This document shows, in pieces, positions 16,806 through 25,990 of a DNA stretch of 64,000 nucleotides. Positions within the stretch are counted from its first letter, which is position 1. Every line of letters begins with the position of its first letter. The stretch is from NCBI RefSeq assembly GCF_049532905.1, contig NZ_CP064032.1, positions 2,542,001 to 2,606,000 on the forward strand, read 5' to 3'. Made by a program: the position numbers and the translations under genes. The notes below the pieces were generated by a model, which saw only the letters and a list, made by a program, of their open reading frames with translations, was not told the origin of the DNA and searched no databases. This DNA comes from Dyella_B nitratireducens. Lineage in GTDB: Bacteria; Pseudomonadota; Gammaproteobacteria; Xanthomonadales; Rhodanobacteraceae.

Positions 16806-18715
16806 GCAAATCGGACGTAGCCGCACTTTCCATGGATACCTCCTTGCTGGCACGAGCGCGCCAATGTTTCCTCGCCGAAGCCGATCCGGCCGTGCAGGCC
16901 GAAGCCACGGGGCGCTTTGACCGTCATGCTCCCCGGCTGCTGCACTGGCTGACCGCGCTGTACGGCAGGCAACCGATGTTCGACGCATGGCTGCTTTCGC
17001 TATGCACCACGCTGGGCACGCTTGCGCGTGCCCGGCCACCCGCACTGCGCGAACTGGATCGCGAGCGCGAACGCGATCCCGACTGGTTTATCCATGAAAA
17101 GCGGGTCGGTTATTGCGCTTACGTCGATCGCTTCGGTGGCGATCTCAACGGCGTCGCTGATCGCGTGGATTATCTTGAAAACCTGGGTGTCGGCTATCTG
17201 CACTTGCTGCCGTTTCTGCGTGCACGTAGCGGCGACAGCGACGGCGGATTTGCCGTAGCCAGCTTCGAGGAAGTGGAACCCGCGCTCGGCAGCATGGGTG
17301 ATCTGGAACGGCTGGCAGCACGTTTGCGCGAAGCGCGCATCAGCCTGTGCGCGGACCTGGTACTCAACCACGTGGCCGATCAGCACCCATGGGCCCTCGC
17401 CGCCACACAGGGTGATCAGCATTACCGTTCGTATTTCTACCTGTTTTCCGACCGTCGCGTGCCCAATCGCTACGAACAAACGGTCGCCCAGATTTTCCCG
17501 CAAACCGCGCCCGGCAATTTCACGCATAACGATGTATTGCGCAGCTGGGTATGGACTACGTTCTATCCCTATCAGTGGGATCTGAATTACGCCTACCCGC
17601 CGGTCTTCGCCTCCATCGCTTCCGCCTTGCTGCAACTTGCCAATCGCGGCGTGGAAATCTTCCGTCTGGATTCGGCACCGTTTTTGTGGAAACGTTTGGG
17701 CACGTCGTGCACGAACCTGCCGGAAGTACATCAGATCCTGTCGGCGCTGCGTGCCATGGTGGATCTGGTTGCACCGGGCGTCTTGCTGAAGGCGGAGGCC
17801 ATCGTTGCATCGACGGATCTGTTGCCTTACCTCGGCGTGGGCGAAACGCTGGGCAGCGAATGCCATCTGGCTTATCACAGCGGACTGATGGCGGCGAGCT
17901 GGACAGCTCTCAGCGAAGGGCGCACGACGCTGCTGCGGCAACTGTTGGACAGTACGCCTCCCCTGCCCGCGCACACAGGCTGGATGACGTACGTGCGTTG
18001 CCACGACGACATTGTGTGGGGCGTGTTGCGTTCCGACGTCGAAGCGGCCGGCGATGACTTTACTCAGCGCATCGGTGCTGCCGCCGCATTTCTGGAAGGA
18101 CGCCGGCCCGGCAGTTTCGGGCACGGCGTTGCGTTTCAATCGGCCGACGGCCATGCAGTCCATGGCACCAATGGCATGGCATCCGCACTCGTAGGTCTGG
18201 ATTCAGCCGGCAACGCTGTCGCCTTGCGCCGCTTTGCGTTGATGTACGGATTGGCGTTCGCGGTGGGCACCGTGCCATTGCTTTACATGGGCGACGAACT
18301 GGCCCAGCCCAACAATGAAGCGGATGAAGATGCCGCCTTGATCGCACTCGATAGCCGCTGGGTGCAACGTCCTCGGCTGGATCTGGCACGCCTCCAGCAA
18401 CAGCTCGATCCGAGCACGATCGCCGGCAAAGCCAATGCGGCCATCAAAGCCTTGATTGCGGCCCGCCACGATCCAGCGTTTGATCCCCAGGCATCGGTCG
18501 AAACGCTTGCCTGCGATAACGAGGCACTCCTGGCCATTCGGCGCGGCGAACGCTTCATGGCGGTGTTCAACTTCAGCGATAAACCGCAGTCTGTCGACTG
18601 GAGCCGACTGCATGCCGGCGACGGCTGGACAACGCTGTTGCAAACGGCCGACGATGCCGGCGACGACACAGGCATGTTGCCGGCATGGGCGATGGTATGG
18701 CGGAAGAAACCGTGA
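16802..18715 (+). CDS. suxB: Amylosucrase (GH13)
   Basis: The 637-residue GH13 enzyme is close in length and motif order to amylosucrase, which splits sucrose and transfers glucose to an alpha-glucan, releasing fructose. The helical N-terminal domain is followed by the barrel motifs LVLNHVADQHPWA (region I), FRLDSAPFLWK (nucleophile Asp about 290), LLKAEAIV (acid/base Glu about 332) and VRCHDDIVW (Asp about 402), matching the Neisseria enzyme's D286, E328 and D393. Gly of the usual HDDIGW is Val here. There is no signal peptide, so it acts in the cytosol. The GTG start is coupled to the receptor stop. Confidence 0.88.
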   Translation: MSKSDVAALSMDTSLLARARQCFLAEADPAVQAEATGRFDRHAPRLLHWLTALYGRQPMFDAWLLSLCTTLGTLARARPPALRELDRERERDPDWFIHEKRVGYCAYVDRFGGDLNGVADRVDYLENLGVGYLHLLPFLRARSGDSDGGFAVASFEEVEPALGSMGDLERLAARLREARISLCADLVLNHVADQHPWALAATQGDQHYRSYFYLFSDRRVPNRYEQTVAQIFPQTAPGNFTHNDVLRSWVWTTFYPYQWDLNYAYPPVFASIASALLQLANRGVEIFRLDSAPFLWKRLGTSCTNLPEVHQILSALRAMVDLVAPGVLLKAEAIVASTDLLPYLGVGETLGSECHLAYHSGLMAASWTALSEGRTTLLRQLLDSTPPLPAHTGWMTYVRCHDDIVWGVLRSDVEAAGDDFTQRIGAAAAFLEGRRPGSFGHGVAFQSADGHAVHGTNGMASALVGLDSAGNAVALRRFALMYGLAFAVGTVPLLYMGDELAQPNNEADEDAALIALDSRWVQRPRLDLARLQQQLDPSTIAGKANAAIKALIAARHDPAFDPQASVETLACDNEALLAIRRGERFMAVFNFSDKPQSVDWSRLHAGDGWTTLLQTADDAGDDTGMLPAWAMVWRKKP

Positions 18716-20070
18716 CAGGCATGCACGCAGCAGTCCAGGCCGGCCATGCGGAAGGCGCAGCGCCTTCTGGGCGCAAGCCGCGTCTGTCGTTCTGGCAGAT
18801 CCTCAACATGAACGTCGGTTTCTTCGGCATCCAGTTCAGTTTCGGCCTGCAGCAAAGCAATATGAGCCCCATCTACAAATACCTGGGAGCCCATGACGCC
18901 AGCCTGCCGTATTTGTGGTTGGCCGGCCCGATCACCGGGCTGATCGTGCAACCATTGATCGGTGCCTTGAGCGATCGCACGGTAAGCCGCCTTGGCCGTC
19001 GCACGCCGTATTTTTTGATCGGCGCACTGATCTGCAGCGTGTGTTTGTTCGCCATGCCGTTGAGTCCCGCACTGTGGATTGCAGCCAGCCTGTTGTGGAT
19101 TCTGGATGCCGCCAACAACATTACGATGGAACCGTATCGTGCGTTCGTCGGCGACCGCCTGGATACCACGCAACACGCGGTTGGCTATCTGGCGCAAAGC
19201 GCGTTTACAGGTTTGTCGCAAACGCTGGCCTACCTCACGCCATCCATCCTGGTGGGCTTGGGCATGCAAGCCGGTGCCGTCAACACTCATGGCATTCCGG
19301 ATGTCGTGCTGATTGCCTTCATCATCGGCGCGGTGTGCTCGATCACCAGCGTGGCATGGTCGGCATGGACCACACCGGAGCTGCCGCTGTCGGAGCAGGA
19401 AAAAGACCGCATGCGCCATGCGCCACGCAACCTGGGCGCCACGCTGGGCGAAATAGTCGATGCCATCCGCGACATGCCAGCCACCATGCGGCAGCTCGCG
19501 GTCATGATGCTGTTCCAGTGGTACGCGATGTTCTGCTACTGGGAATACATCACGCTGTCGATTGCGCGCACGCTCTTTCGGACCACGGATTCGGCCAATC
19601 CTGCGTTCGCGCAGTCTGCGCTGATCAGCGGGCAGATGGGCGGCTTCTATAACTTCGTCGCAATGCTCGCTGCCTTTGCGATGATGCCGCTGGCCCGCCA
19701 GCTCGGTGCAAAACCCATTCACGTCGTGTGCCTGCTGTGCGGCGGCGCCGGCATGCTGTTGCTGCCGGGCATGCATTCGCGTGCCATGTTGCTGGTGCCG
19801 ATGCTCGGTGTCGGCCTCGCCTGGGCAAGCATGATGGGCAATCCCTATGCGATGCTCGCAAGCAGCATTCCACCGGAACGTGCGGGTGTGTATATGGGTT
19901 TGTTCAACGTGTTCATTGTGTTGCCGATGCTGCTGCAGATTCTTACTGTGCCGCTGATGTACGAACGCGTTTTGGCAAGCAATCCGGAAAATGTGATTCG
20001 GCTTGCGGGGGGAATGTTGCTGATTGCGGCAGCGCTTACGCTAAGGGTGAAGGTACAGACGCGTGCGTAG
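18712..20070 (+). CDS. suxC: MFS sugar transporter (SuxC-like)
   Basis: The carrier of about 452 residues has 12 membrane spans and belongs to the GPH-like/sucrose-maltose branch of the MFS: NVGFFGIQFSFGLQQSNMSP, IGALSDRTVSRLGRRTPYF and LDAANNITMEPYRAFVGD are typical. It should carry sucrose over the inner membrane after TonB-dependent uptake. GTG at 18712 overlaps the amylosucrase stop (GTGA), repeats the coupling seen at the previous junction, and has GGAAG six bases upstream; an ATG three codons later and one at 18685 are alternatives. The TAG stop is provided by a palindromic repeat. Confidence 0.86.
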   Translation: MTGMHAAVQAGHAEGAAPSGRKPRLSFWQILNMNVGFFGIQFSFGLQQSNMSPIYKYLGAHDASLPYLWLAGPITGLIVQPLIGALSDRTVSRLGRRTPYFLIGALICSVCLFAMPLSPALWIAASLLWILDAANNITMEPYRAFVGDRLDTTQHAVGYLAQSAFTGLSQTLAYLTPSILVGLGMQAGAVNTHGIPDVVLIAFIIGAVCSITSVAWSAWTTPELPLSEQEKDRMRHAPRNLGATLGEIVDAIRDMPATMRQLAVMMLFQWYAMFCYWEYITLSIARTLFRTTDSANPAFAQSALISGQMGGFYNFVAMLAAFAMMPLARQLGAKPIHVVCLLCGGAGMLLLPGMHSRAMLLVPMLGVGLAWASMMGNPYAMLASSIPPERAGVYMGLFNVFIVLPMLLQILTVPLMYERVLASNPENVIRLAGGMLLIAAALTLRVKVQTRA

Positions 20071-20130
20071 CAAACTCCAACATGACAAGTGTCCAAGCAT
20101 GGCGATGTTGGGGTTTGCACCCCAACCTAC
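20067..20130. repeat. Intergenic palindromic repeat, copy 4 of 6 (decayed left arm)
   Basis: The right arm (GTTGGGGTTTGCACCCCAAC) is intact. The left arm is shortened to GTAG + CAAACTCCAACAT, missing the GTTGGGGTG part. The TAG of suxC (20068-20070) coincides with the repeat start, as in copies 3 and 5. Confidence 0.75.
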
Positions 20131-20190
20131 ACGACTGCGTTAGGATTCGCCGTCCCGGCGAACGCCGGGGCGACGAGCTAACGATCGCTA

Positions 20191-21702
20191 TCACGCTGCC
20201 CGGCGCAATCCTTCCACACGCGTATGCAGCGCCTTCCAATCCACCACCAATTCGCAACCACGCGCCTTGGCATTGCGTCCCCACTCGGTTAGCAATTCCA
20301 GACACGCCTGGTCGACATGGCGCAGACGATCCACGTTCAGCAGCACGCGGGTATTTGGCGGTACCTGTTCCAACGTGCGTGCGAGTACAGGCACCTTGAA
20401 GAAGGTGGCTGAACCGTCGAGTTCCAGCGTGGTCATGCCAGGTTCTTCGTGATCGGCAAGGTCCACCTGCAGACGCGAAGACTGCAGTGCAAGTTTGAGT
20501 ACCGACAAAGCGAAGCCCACCAACACGCCGGTCAGAAGATCGGTCGCCACGATAGCAAGCGTCGTCGCAGCGTACACCACGAAATTACCCCGGCCATATT
20601 CCGCCAGCGATTTCATCTGCTTGACGTTGACCATCTTCACGCCAGTAAACACCAGGATGCCCGCCAAGCACGCCACCGGCGTCATGCGGATCAACCACGG
20701 CAGCAGCATCGCGAACACCAGCAGCCAGCCGCCGTGAAGGATCGTCGCCATGCGTGTGGCGGAACCCGCTTGCACGTTGGCGGCACTGCGCACGATCACG
20801 CCGGTCATCGGCAAGGCACCCAGCATGCCGCATAGCATGTTGCCCACGCCTTGCGCAGTCAGCTCGCGGTTGTAGTTGGTGCGCACGCCGTTGTGCATGC
20901 GATCCACCGCTGCAGCGGATAGCAACGTTTCTGCGCTGGCGATCAGCGCGAAAGTGAGTGCGGCAACGAGCAACGGCGGCTGTGCCAATGAAGCCAGACC
21001 GCCAAACGTCGGCAGCTCCAACGTCGCAAACAGATTTCCCTGGATATCCACTTTGTTCACCGGCGTGCCGAGCACGCCGACGGTGGCCGTAACGATCACT
21101 ACGGCTAACAAAGCACCCGGCACGAAACGCAAGGCTTGCGGCCGGAGTTTTTCCCAGCCAAGCATGATGGCGATGGTGGACAAACCAACCATCAACGCAG
21201 CCACGCTACCGGTTTCGCCCTTGAAGGCGCTGATCAACGCACCCGGCAAGGCCGCGAAATTTTCCAAACCTCGGGCCTTGGGCAAGGCATCGATCAACAC
21301 GTGCAACTGCGAAGCCACGATCAGGATGCCGATGCCCGACAACATGCCCGCGACCACCGCCGGCGAAATCACGCGGAACCACACGCCCGTACGGCCAAGC
21401 CCGGCTATCACCTGGATCAAACCGGCAAGCATCACCACCGGCCCCAATGCAACCACGCCGTACTCGCGCACCAGCTCGAATACCAGCACGGCCAAGCCTG
21501 CTGCAGGGCCGCTCACCTGCAAGGGCGAACCGGCCATGGCGCCAACTACGATGCCGCCGACAATACCGGTAATCAGGCCCGCCGCAGGTGGCATGCCCGA
21601 TGCGATGGCAATACCCATGCACAACGGCAACGCCACCAGGAACACGACGATCGAACCGAGCAGATCCCGGCCGAATAATCCTTGAGAAAAATAAGATCGC
21701 AT
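20191..21702 (-). CDS. SulP-family anion transporter with STAS domain
   Basis: The 503-residue membrane protein has the SulP core (FLVALPLCMGIAIASGMPPAAGL..., about residues 18-400, with 12-14 spans) and a C-terminal STAS domain (VLLNVDRLRHVDQACLELL). SulP proteins move sulfate, bicarbonate or dicarboxylates. A carbonic anhydrase lies 10 bases upstream on the same strand, a pairing that favours bicarbonate transport. TGAGGAGCG precedes the ATG at 21702; the longer frame to 21774 overlaps the anhydrase and is rejected. Confidence 0.85.
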   Translation of the reverse strand: MRSYFSQGLFGRDLLGSIVVFLVALPLCMGIAIASGMPPAAGLITGIVGGIVVGAMAGSPLQVSGPAAGLAVLVFELVREYGVVALGPVVMLAGLIQVIAGLGRTGVWFRVISPAVVAGMLSGIGILIVASQLHVLIDALPKARGLENFAALPGALISAFKGETGSVAALMVGLSTIAIMLGWEKLRPQALRFVPGALLAVVIVTATVGVLGTPVNKVDIQGNLFATLELPTFGGLASLAQPPLLVAALTFALIASAETLLSAAAVDRMHNGVRTNYNRELTAQGVGNMLCGMLGALPMTGVIVRSAANVQAGSATRMATILHGGWLLVFAMLLPWLIRMTPVACLAGILVFTGVKMVNVKQMKSLAEYGRGNFVVYAATTLAIVATDLLTGVLVGFALSVLKLALQSSRLQVDLADHEEPGMTTLELDGSATFFKVPVLARTLEQVPPNTRVLLNVDRLRHVDQACLELLTEWGRNAKARGCELVVDWKALHTRVEGLRRAA

Positions 21703-21712
21703 GATTCGCTCC

Positions 21713-22391
21713 TCAGGCTGCCGCCATCGTGGCAAAGCGCACGTGCGGTGTTGCATCGGGTACCTTGCCGGCACTCGGATCGAGTTTCACGAAACAGCCA
21801 CGCTCGGCATCGAACGTCTCGATCTCTGCATGCGCAATGTCATACACCCAGCCGTGAATGCTGAGATCGCCGCGCGCCATGCCTGCGGCCACCACCGGCA
21901 AGGTGCGCAGATGCTCAAGCTGAGCCAACCACGTTCTCGCGCGTCAGACAGGCCAGTGTTTCGTGTTCGGTCAGTCCCTGGTTGTTTTGCGCGACCACGT
22001 ACCGGGCCACGTCACCATGCTTCATCCACGCCGCAACGGATGGCATCTCCTTCATCAGCTCCGGCTTCTGCAGCGCCTTCATCGCACCGCAGTCGGAGTG
22101 ACCGCATATCACGATGTGCTTCACCTTGAGCACGCGCACCGCGTACTCGATCGCCGCGACCACGCCGCTTACGTGCTGTGCGTACGGCGGCACGATGTTG
22201 CCGATATTGCGATAGACGAACAATTCGCCCGGCTGTGTGTTGAACATCATTTCAGGCATCACGCGCGAGTCAGCGCAAGTGATGAACATGGTGCTGGGAC
22301 TTTGACCTGCGGCCAGTTGCTTGAACAGGGCGCGCTGCGCAGGGAAAACCTCTTGGCGGAAGTACTGGAAACCTTCGATCAGACGTTGCAT
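21713..22391 (-). pseudogene. can: Beta-carbonic anhydrase with a one-base frameshift
   Basis: The protein from the ATG at 22391 (TGGAGCA ribosome site) is a beta-class anhydrase with zinc ligands in CADSRV and HSDCGA, plus FQYFRQEVFPAQR and FVYRNIGNIVPPY. The frame ends at 21915 after LTRENVVGSA. One frame over, at 21928, it continues AQLEHLRTLPVVAAG to 21713, the normal C-terminus. Deleting one base at about 21928-21929 gives a single 225-residue protein, the usual length. Either the gene is a recent pseudogene or the base is a sequence error. As read, the truncated 158-residue product keeps the catalytic residues but loses its last helices. Confidence 0.8.
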
Positions 22392-22539
22392 GGGGATGCT
22401 CCATGAGATAATTGAACAGGCACGTAGGGCATCGGCAGGCATACGGAATCGACACACGCCTACGCTCGCGAACAAGCGCTTCCGAAGCCAAAGAAAAACT
22501 CAAGGGATGCATGCGGCGGACACGCCGCAGAGGATGCGA

Positions 22540-22926
22540 TCAGGCGGCGCGTGGTGGCCGCAACAGCTCGGCGGGAGGAGCCGACCGCAGCAAAGATGTG
22601 CTGTCTAAAGGAACGCCCGAGCGCCTCGGGTCTGGCATGACATGCACGAGTTCCGGCGTGAGGAATTCCTCGTCCATGTCGCAGTCGTCTTGCAATGGGT
22701 TGCCACTGCTAGCTAAGTCGTCCGTCGTGGAACTCAAATGACTTTGCGCGCCAAGCGCCACGGCGAGGTCATCACCCGCAAACCTCATCGACGAGGAAGC
22801 CGCGCCGTGTGCAGAAAGCCCGTGACGAAGATGCGAATCAACCGCCACGTTGATGCTAGTCAGCAACAACAGAGCGAATGCGCAAAACGCCAACAGAAGC
22901 AAACGATAGCGGTGAACGCGAAGCAT
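22540..22926 (-). CDS. Small exported or membrane-anchored protein of unknown function
   Basis: The 128-residue protein has an N-terminal hydrophobic segment (RLLLLAFCAFALLLLTSI, residues 8-25) acting as signal or anchor. It is followed by a Ser/Asp-rich low-complexity region and an acidic patch (DDCDMDEEFL), then a proline/arginine-rich C-terminus. I do not recognise the family. No clear ribosome site precedes the ATG. It lies between the carbonic anhydrase and the porin, all on the reverse strand, but with gaps of more than 100 bases, so it is probably transcribed alone. Confidence 0.5.
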   Translation of the reverse strand: MLRVHRYRLLLLAFCAFALLLLTSINVAVDSHLRHGLSAHGAASSSMRFAGDDLAVALGAQSHLSSTTDDLASSGNPLQDDCDMDEEFLTPELVHVMPDPRRSGVPLDSTSLLRSAPPAELLRPPRAA

Positions 22927-23041
22927 GATGCAAAAAATATCGGATCGCGCACATGCATCGCAAGTCGTTAGCTAAATACAAGTTCATATGCGCGAACCAT
23001 ATCGCTCGTTTGCGGGCGTGCATGGCATGTCCACAAAAAGC

Positions 23042-23069
23042 AAAACGGCGGGCAAGGCCCGCCGTTTTT
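23042..23069 (-). terminator. Strong bidirectional rho-independent terminator
   Basis: AAAACGGCGGGC / GCCCGCCGTTTT is a perfect 12-bp stem with an AAG loop; T-runs follow on both strands. It stands 60 bases after the porin stop and must end the porin transcript. Confidence 0.85.
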
Positions 23070-23126
23070 CCATCCCTGGGTCGAACTCCTTTCCGATAAC
23101 CCTTACAGCTATCCGTTTCCCACCGA

Positions 23127-24821
23127 TTAGAACGGGTAGTAGCGGATGCTGGTGAAGAACATGTTGTCCGACGCGGTCGGCGCATTGCCCTTGCTGTCGG
23201 TGAACAGCTGACGCGAGAGATGCGAGAACTGTGTACCGAACTGCACGCGGCCGAACTTGCCCTGGTAGAACTTCCAGAAGAAGCCGAGCGTCTGTTCGGA
23301 GACGGCGCGGTTCTGGCCCGTACAACCGGTGGCCGCACCATAGATGCCGCAGTTGGCGTTGTTGTAGCCGAGGGCGGCAGCACCATAACCGAGCGGCAAG
23401 CCGTTCACGCCCACGGTCTGGTAGCTGTCCTGCTGCTCACGACCACCTTCGACGTACAGGTCAAACGTATCGGAGGCATGCCAGGTCAGCGTGCCCAGCG
23501 CCATGTTTTCCTTCAGCGGATGCGGAGCGCCGCTGGTCGTGTAGGTGATGTCGTTGAGGCCGGCCGTGCCGTAACGGCCAATACCCTTGCCGCTCATGCC
23601 CGAAACCTGGAGGTCCAGGACCTTCGGAACCAGCGGCAGCACCATGCCGAAGCCAAAGCCGCCACCATGTGCGGTCTGGTTGGTGGTGCCGCCCGGACCG
23701 CCGTTGGCAGTCGTCGGCGTCACGCGGGTGGTGAACTCGCGCGAAATGCCGAACAGTTCGTAGTGGCCCCAACCCGGATCAGCCGCAAACTTCACGAGGA
23801 TGTCCGGAATCTGGTTGAGCGACACCGAGTTCAGGGTGTCATACAGCGAGCCGGCACCAACCGTGGCGGTCGTCGTCGCATAGCCCTTGGTGCCCGTACC
23901 CGCCGTGGCGCCGATACCGGCCGTCTGCGGGTTTTCCACCGACACGCCCAACCACCACTTCTTGTCCCAATCCTTCACGAGGCGCAGCTGCGTTTGGCGA
24001 GCCCAGTTGAAGCCCGCGCCGTACTGCGCGTCGATGGTCGGCGGCAGCACTTCCTTGCCTGGCGTGATACCCACGCTGTCGAGGGTCATCAACGACCAAG
24101 CCTGACCTGCCAATGCATGCAGACCGTAGTCGTTCCAGTCGATGCTGGTCCACAACTGGCGGATACGCATGTTGAACGAGTTGCTCTCGTTCATGTTCGC
24201 CGTCTGGGCGCCACCGAGGAAGTCCGTCTCGTAGTAGCCGGTCACATGGGTCGAGTCGTTGATGTCGCCTTCGGCCTTGATCGACAGGCGGCTCTGGCGC
24301 GCGCTGTACACAAACTGGTTGTTGCGGGCATTGGTGACCGGATAGGTGGTGGTGGCGCCGCTGCTCGTATTGATCGGCGCGGTGCTCGTACCACCCATGA
24401 ACGGAATGGCGGTGAACTTGGTGGCGATATCATCCGCGGTATCGCGCGAGCGGTACGCCGTTTCAGCCGCCAGGAAGCCGCCGAAGGTCCACTTCACACC
24501 ACCGGTGCCGCCCAGGATGTCACCCTTGTGTTCCTGCACCATCGTCGTGGTGGCAGCAACCTGCTTTTGCGTGGCCTGAACCTGAGCCTGTGTCGCCTGC
24601 ACGGACTGCGCCGTCTCGACCTGGGCCTGCTGCTGAGCCTGCTGCTGCGACTCCAGGTCCTGAACCTTCTGCTCCAGTGCTTGGATCTCTGCCTTCATCT
24701 GCGCCAGTTCAGAGGCGCTGACAGTCACCTTCTTGTTCGACGACTGAGCTGACACCGGCGCCGTAACGCTGGTCAGGCCCAAACCGGCAGCGATGGCCAC
24801 CGTGAGCATCTTGGAACGCAT
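23127..24821 (-). CDS. Porin with N-terminal coiled coil (candidate phosphate porin)
   Basis: The 564-residue outer-membrane protein has a signal peptide (cleaved after PVSA, about residue 25), a Gln-rich coiled coil (KAEIQALEQKVQDLESQQQAQ..., residues 35-95) and a beta-barrel ending in SIRYYPF with the C-terminal aromatic needed for BAM assembly. The coiled coil resembles OprO/OprP-type and other trimeric porins. A Pho-box-like sequence lies 116 bases upstream, and pstS with a similar box is divergent after rnt, so induction by phosphate starvation and phosphate uptake are likely. CGGAGAT precedes the ATG. Confidence 0.78.
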   Translation of the reverse strand: MRSKMLTVAIAAGLGLTSVTAPVSAQSSNKKVTVSASELAQMKAEIQALEQKVQDLESQQQAQQQAQVETAQSVQATQAQVQATQKQVAATTTMVQEHKGDILGGTGGVKWTFGGFLAAETAYRSRDTADDIATKFTAIPFMGGTSTAPINTSSGATTTYPVTNARNNQFVYSARQSRLSIKAEGDINDSTHVTGYYETDFLGGAQTANMNESNSFNMRIRQLWTSIDWNDYGLHALAGQAWSLMTLDSVGITPGKEVLPPTIDAQYGAGFNWARQTQLRLVKDWDKKWWLGVSVENPQTAGIGATAGTGTKGYATTTATVGAGSLYDTLNSVSLNQIPDILVKFAADPGWGHYELFGISREFTTRVTPTTANGGPGGTTNQTAHGGGFGFGMVLPLVPKVLDLQVSGMSGKGIGRYGTAGLNDITYTTSGAPHPLKENMALGTLTWHASDTFDLYVEGGREQQDSYQTVGVNGLPLGYGAAALGYNNANCGIYGAATGCTGQNRAVSEQTLGFFWKFYQGKFGRVQFGTQFSHLSRQLFTDSKGNAPTASDNMFFTSIRYYPF

Positions 24822-24936
24822 ATTGTTATCTCCGCTAGATCAATAGAAACCGCGCGGCATCACAGTCCTTCCCCTGGAGCGGCCTGCGGGCTGGCGGCAT
24901 GATCGAGCGGCAGCTTTACCGTTAGATGGATGTTAT

Positions 24937-24954
24937 GTGACAAAACGATGACGA
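24937..24954 (-). promoter_or_regulatory. Candidate Pho box of the porin
   Basis: On the minus strand TCGTCAT-CGTT-TTGTCAC follows the 7-4-7 arrangement of PhoB sites (CTGTCAT-N4-CTGTCAC), with 5/7 and 6/7 matches. A 12-bp palindrome AACCGTACGGTT at 24954-24965 abuts it. The whole 24822-25130 interval (309 bases) otherwise shows no gene. Confidence 0.55.
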
Positions 24955-25130
24955 ACCGTACGGTTTGCCGTCCAGGGTGGCGCGATTCTTGACGGCAAAA
25001 CTTACAACCGTAGGCGCCTTACCCTGCTTCTAGCTGACGAAGATGCTTATTGAATAACCCATTATCTTCTTGATGAGGCAAGACGCTCCGGCAAACGGCA
25101 GTACCGGTATCCGGCTGATATGCTTGTCCG

Positions 25131-25790
25131 ATGGAGCAACTCAACAACAGCTTGGCGGTCCGCATGGCCGACCGTTTCCGCGGCTTCCTGCCGGTGATCG
25201 TGGACGTAGAGACCGGTGGTTTCGATGCCAACCGTGATGCCTTGCTGGAAATCGCGGCCGTTGCAGTAGGCATGGATCAGGAGGGCAACCTCTACCCGCA
25301 CCCGGTGGTGTCCACCCATGTGGAACCCTTTCTAGGCGCAAACATCGATCCGCGCGCTTTGGAGATCACCGGCATCGATCCGGACAATCCACTGCGCGCC
25401 GCATTGGAAGAGCGCGCTGCGCTGGACCATATCTTTCAGGCAGTGCGCACAGCAGTGCGTGCCAACGAATGTCAGCGTGCGGTCCTGGTAGGGCATAACG
25501 CCGCATTCGATCTGGGGTTTCTCAATGCCGCGGTGCACCGCGTTGGCCACAAGCGCAACCCTTTTCACCCTTTCAGCTGCTTCGACACCGCCAGCCTGAG
25601 TGGCCTGCTGTACGGACAAACCGTGTTGAGCAAGGCAGTACTGGCTGCCGGCTACAGCTTCGATTCGCGCGAAGCACATTCAGCGGTGTATGACGCCGAG
25701 CGCACTGCCTTGTTGTTTTGTCGCATTGTGAATCGCTTGCGTTCGCTGGAAGTGCTGGAGCTTGAGCGAGTGGGCACGGCCCTGCCGTAG
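25131..25790 (+). CDS. rnt: Ribonuclease T
   Basis: The 219-residue DEDDh 3'-5' exonuclease trims tRNA and other small RNA 3' ends. The acidic residues lie in VIVDVETGGFDA (about residues 23-25), LVGHNAAFDLGFLN (about residue 124) and SREAHSAVYDAERTA (His and Asp, about residues 182-187), in the order of the family. Length matches E. coli RNase T (215). No ribosome site is obvious before the ATG at 25131; an internal ATG at 25164 would remove 11 residues that are not conserved. The TAG stop is formed by a palindromic repeat. Confidence 0.93.
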   Translation: MEQLNNSLAVRMADRFRGFLPVIVDVETGGFDANRDALLEIAAVAVGMDQEGNLYPHPVVSTHVEPFLGANIDPRALEITGIDPDNPLRAALEERAALDHIFQAVRTAVRANECQRAVLVGHNAAFDLGFLNAAVHRVGHKRNPFHPFSCFDTASLSGLLYGQTVLSKAVLAAGYSFDSREAHSAVYDAERTALLFCRIVNRLRSLEVLELERVGTALP

Positions 25791-25860
25791 GTTGGGGTGC
25801 AAACCCCGACATTGAGACGTGTGTGCACATAGAGCAGTTGGGGTTTGCGCCCCAACCTAC
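25787..25860. repeat. Intergenic palindromic repeat, copy 5 of 6
   Basis: The arms are nearly canonical with two substitutions (CCCCGAC on the left; TTTGCGCCCC on the right). The TAG of rnt (25788-25790) comes from the first bases of the repeat. Confidence 0.85.
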
Positions 25861-25888
25861 GATCGCGTTTATCCACAAGATTTTACGA

Positions 25889-25906
25889 TTGTCATCAAGC
25901 TGACAC
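25889..25906 (+). promoter_or_regulatory. Pho box of the pst operon
   Basis: TTGTCAT-CAAG-CTGACAC matches the PhoB consensus CTGTCAT-N4-CTGTCAC at most positions, and a further TTTGTCTC follows at a one-turn spacing. It is about 85 bases before the pstS start, the usual location. Confidence 0.7.
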
Positions 25907-25990
25907 ATTTGTCTCATCTCATTGCAACACCTTCCCTCTGCAATACGCGGGTCGTAGGCATTTCCTAGCCACTTCCCTCAAGGAGCCACT

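Noticed and set aside
23220..24752. 510-codon forward frame opposite the porin
   Set aside because: Arg/Gly/Leu-rich shadow of the porin gene, which has a signal peptide, barrel C-terminus and ribosome site.
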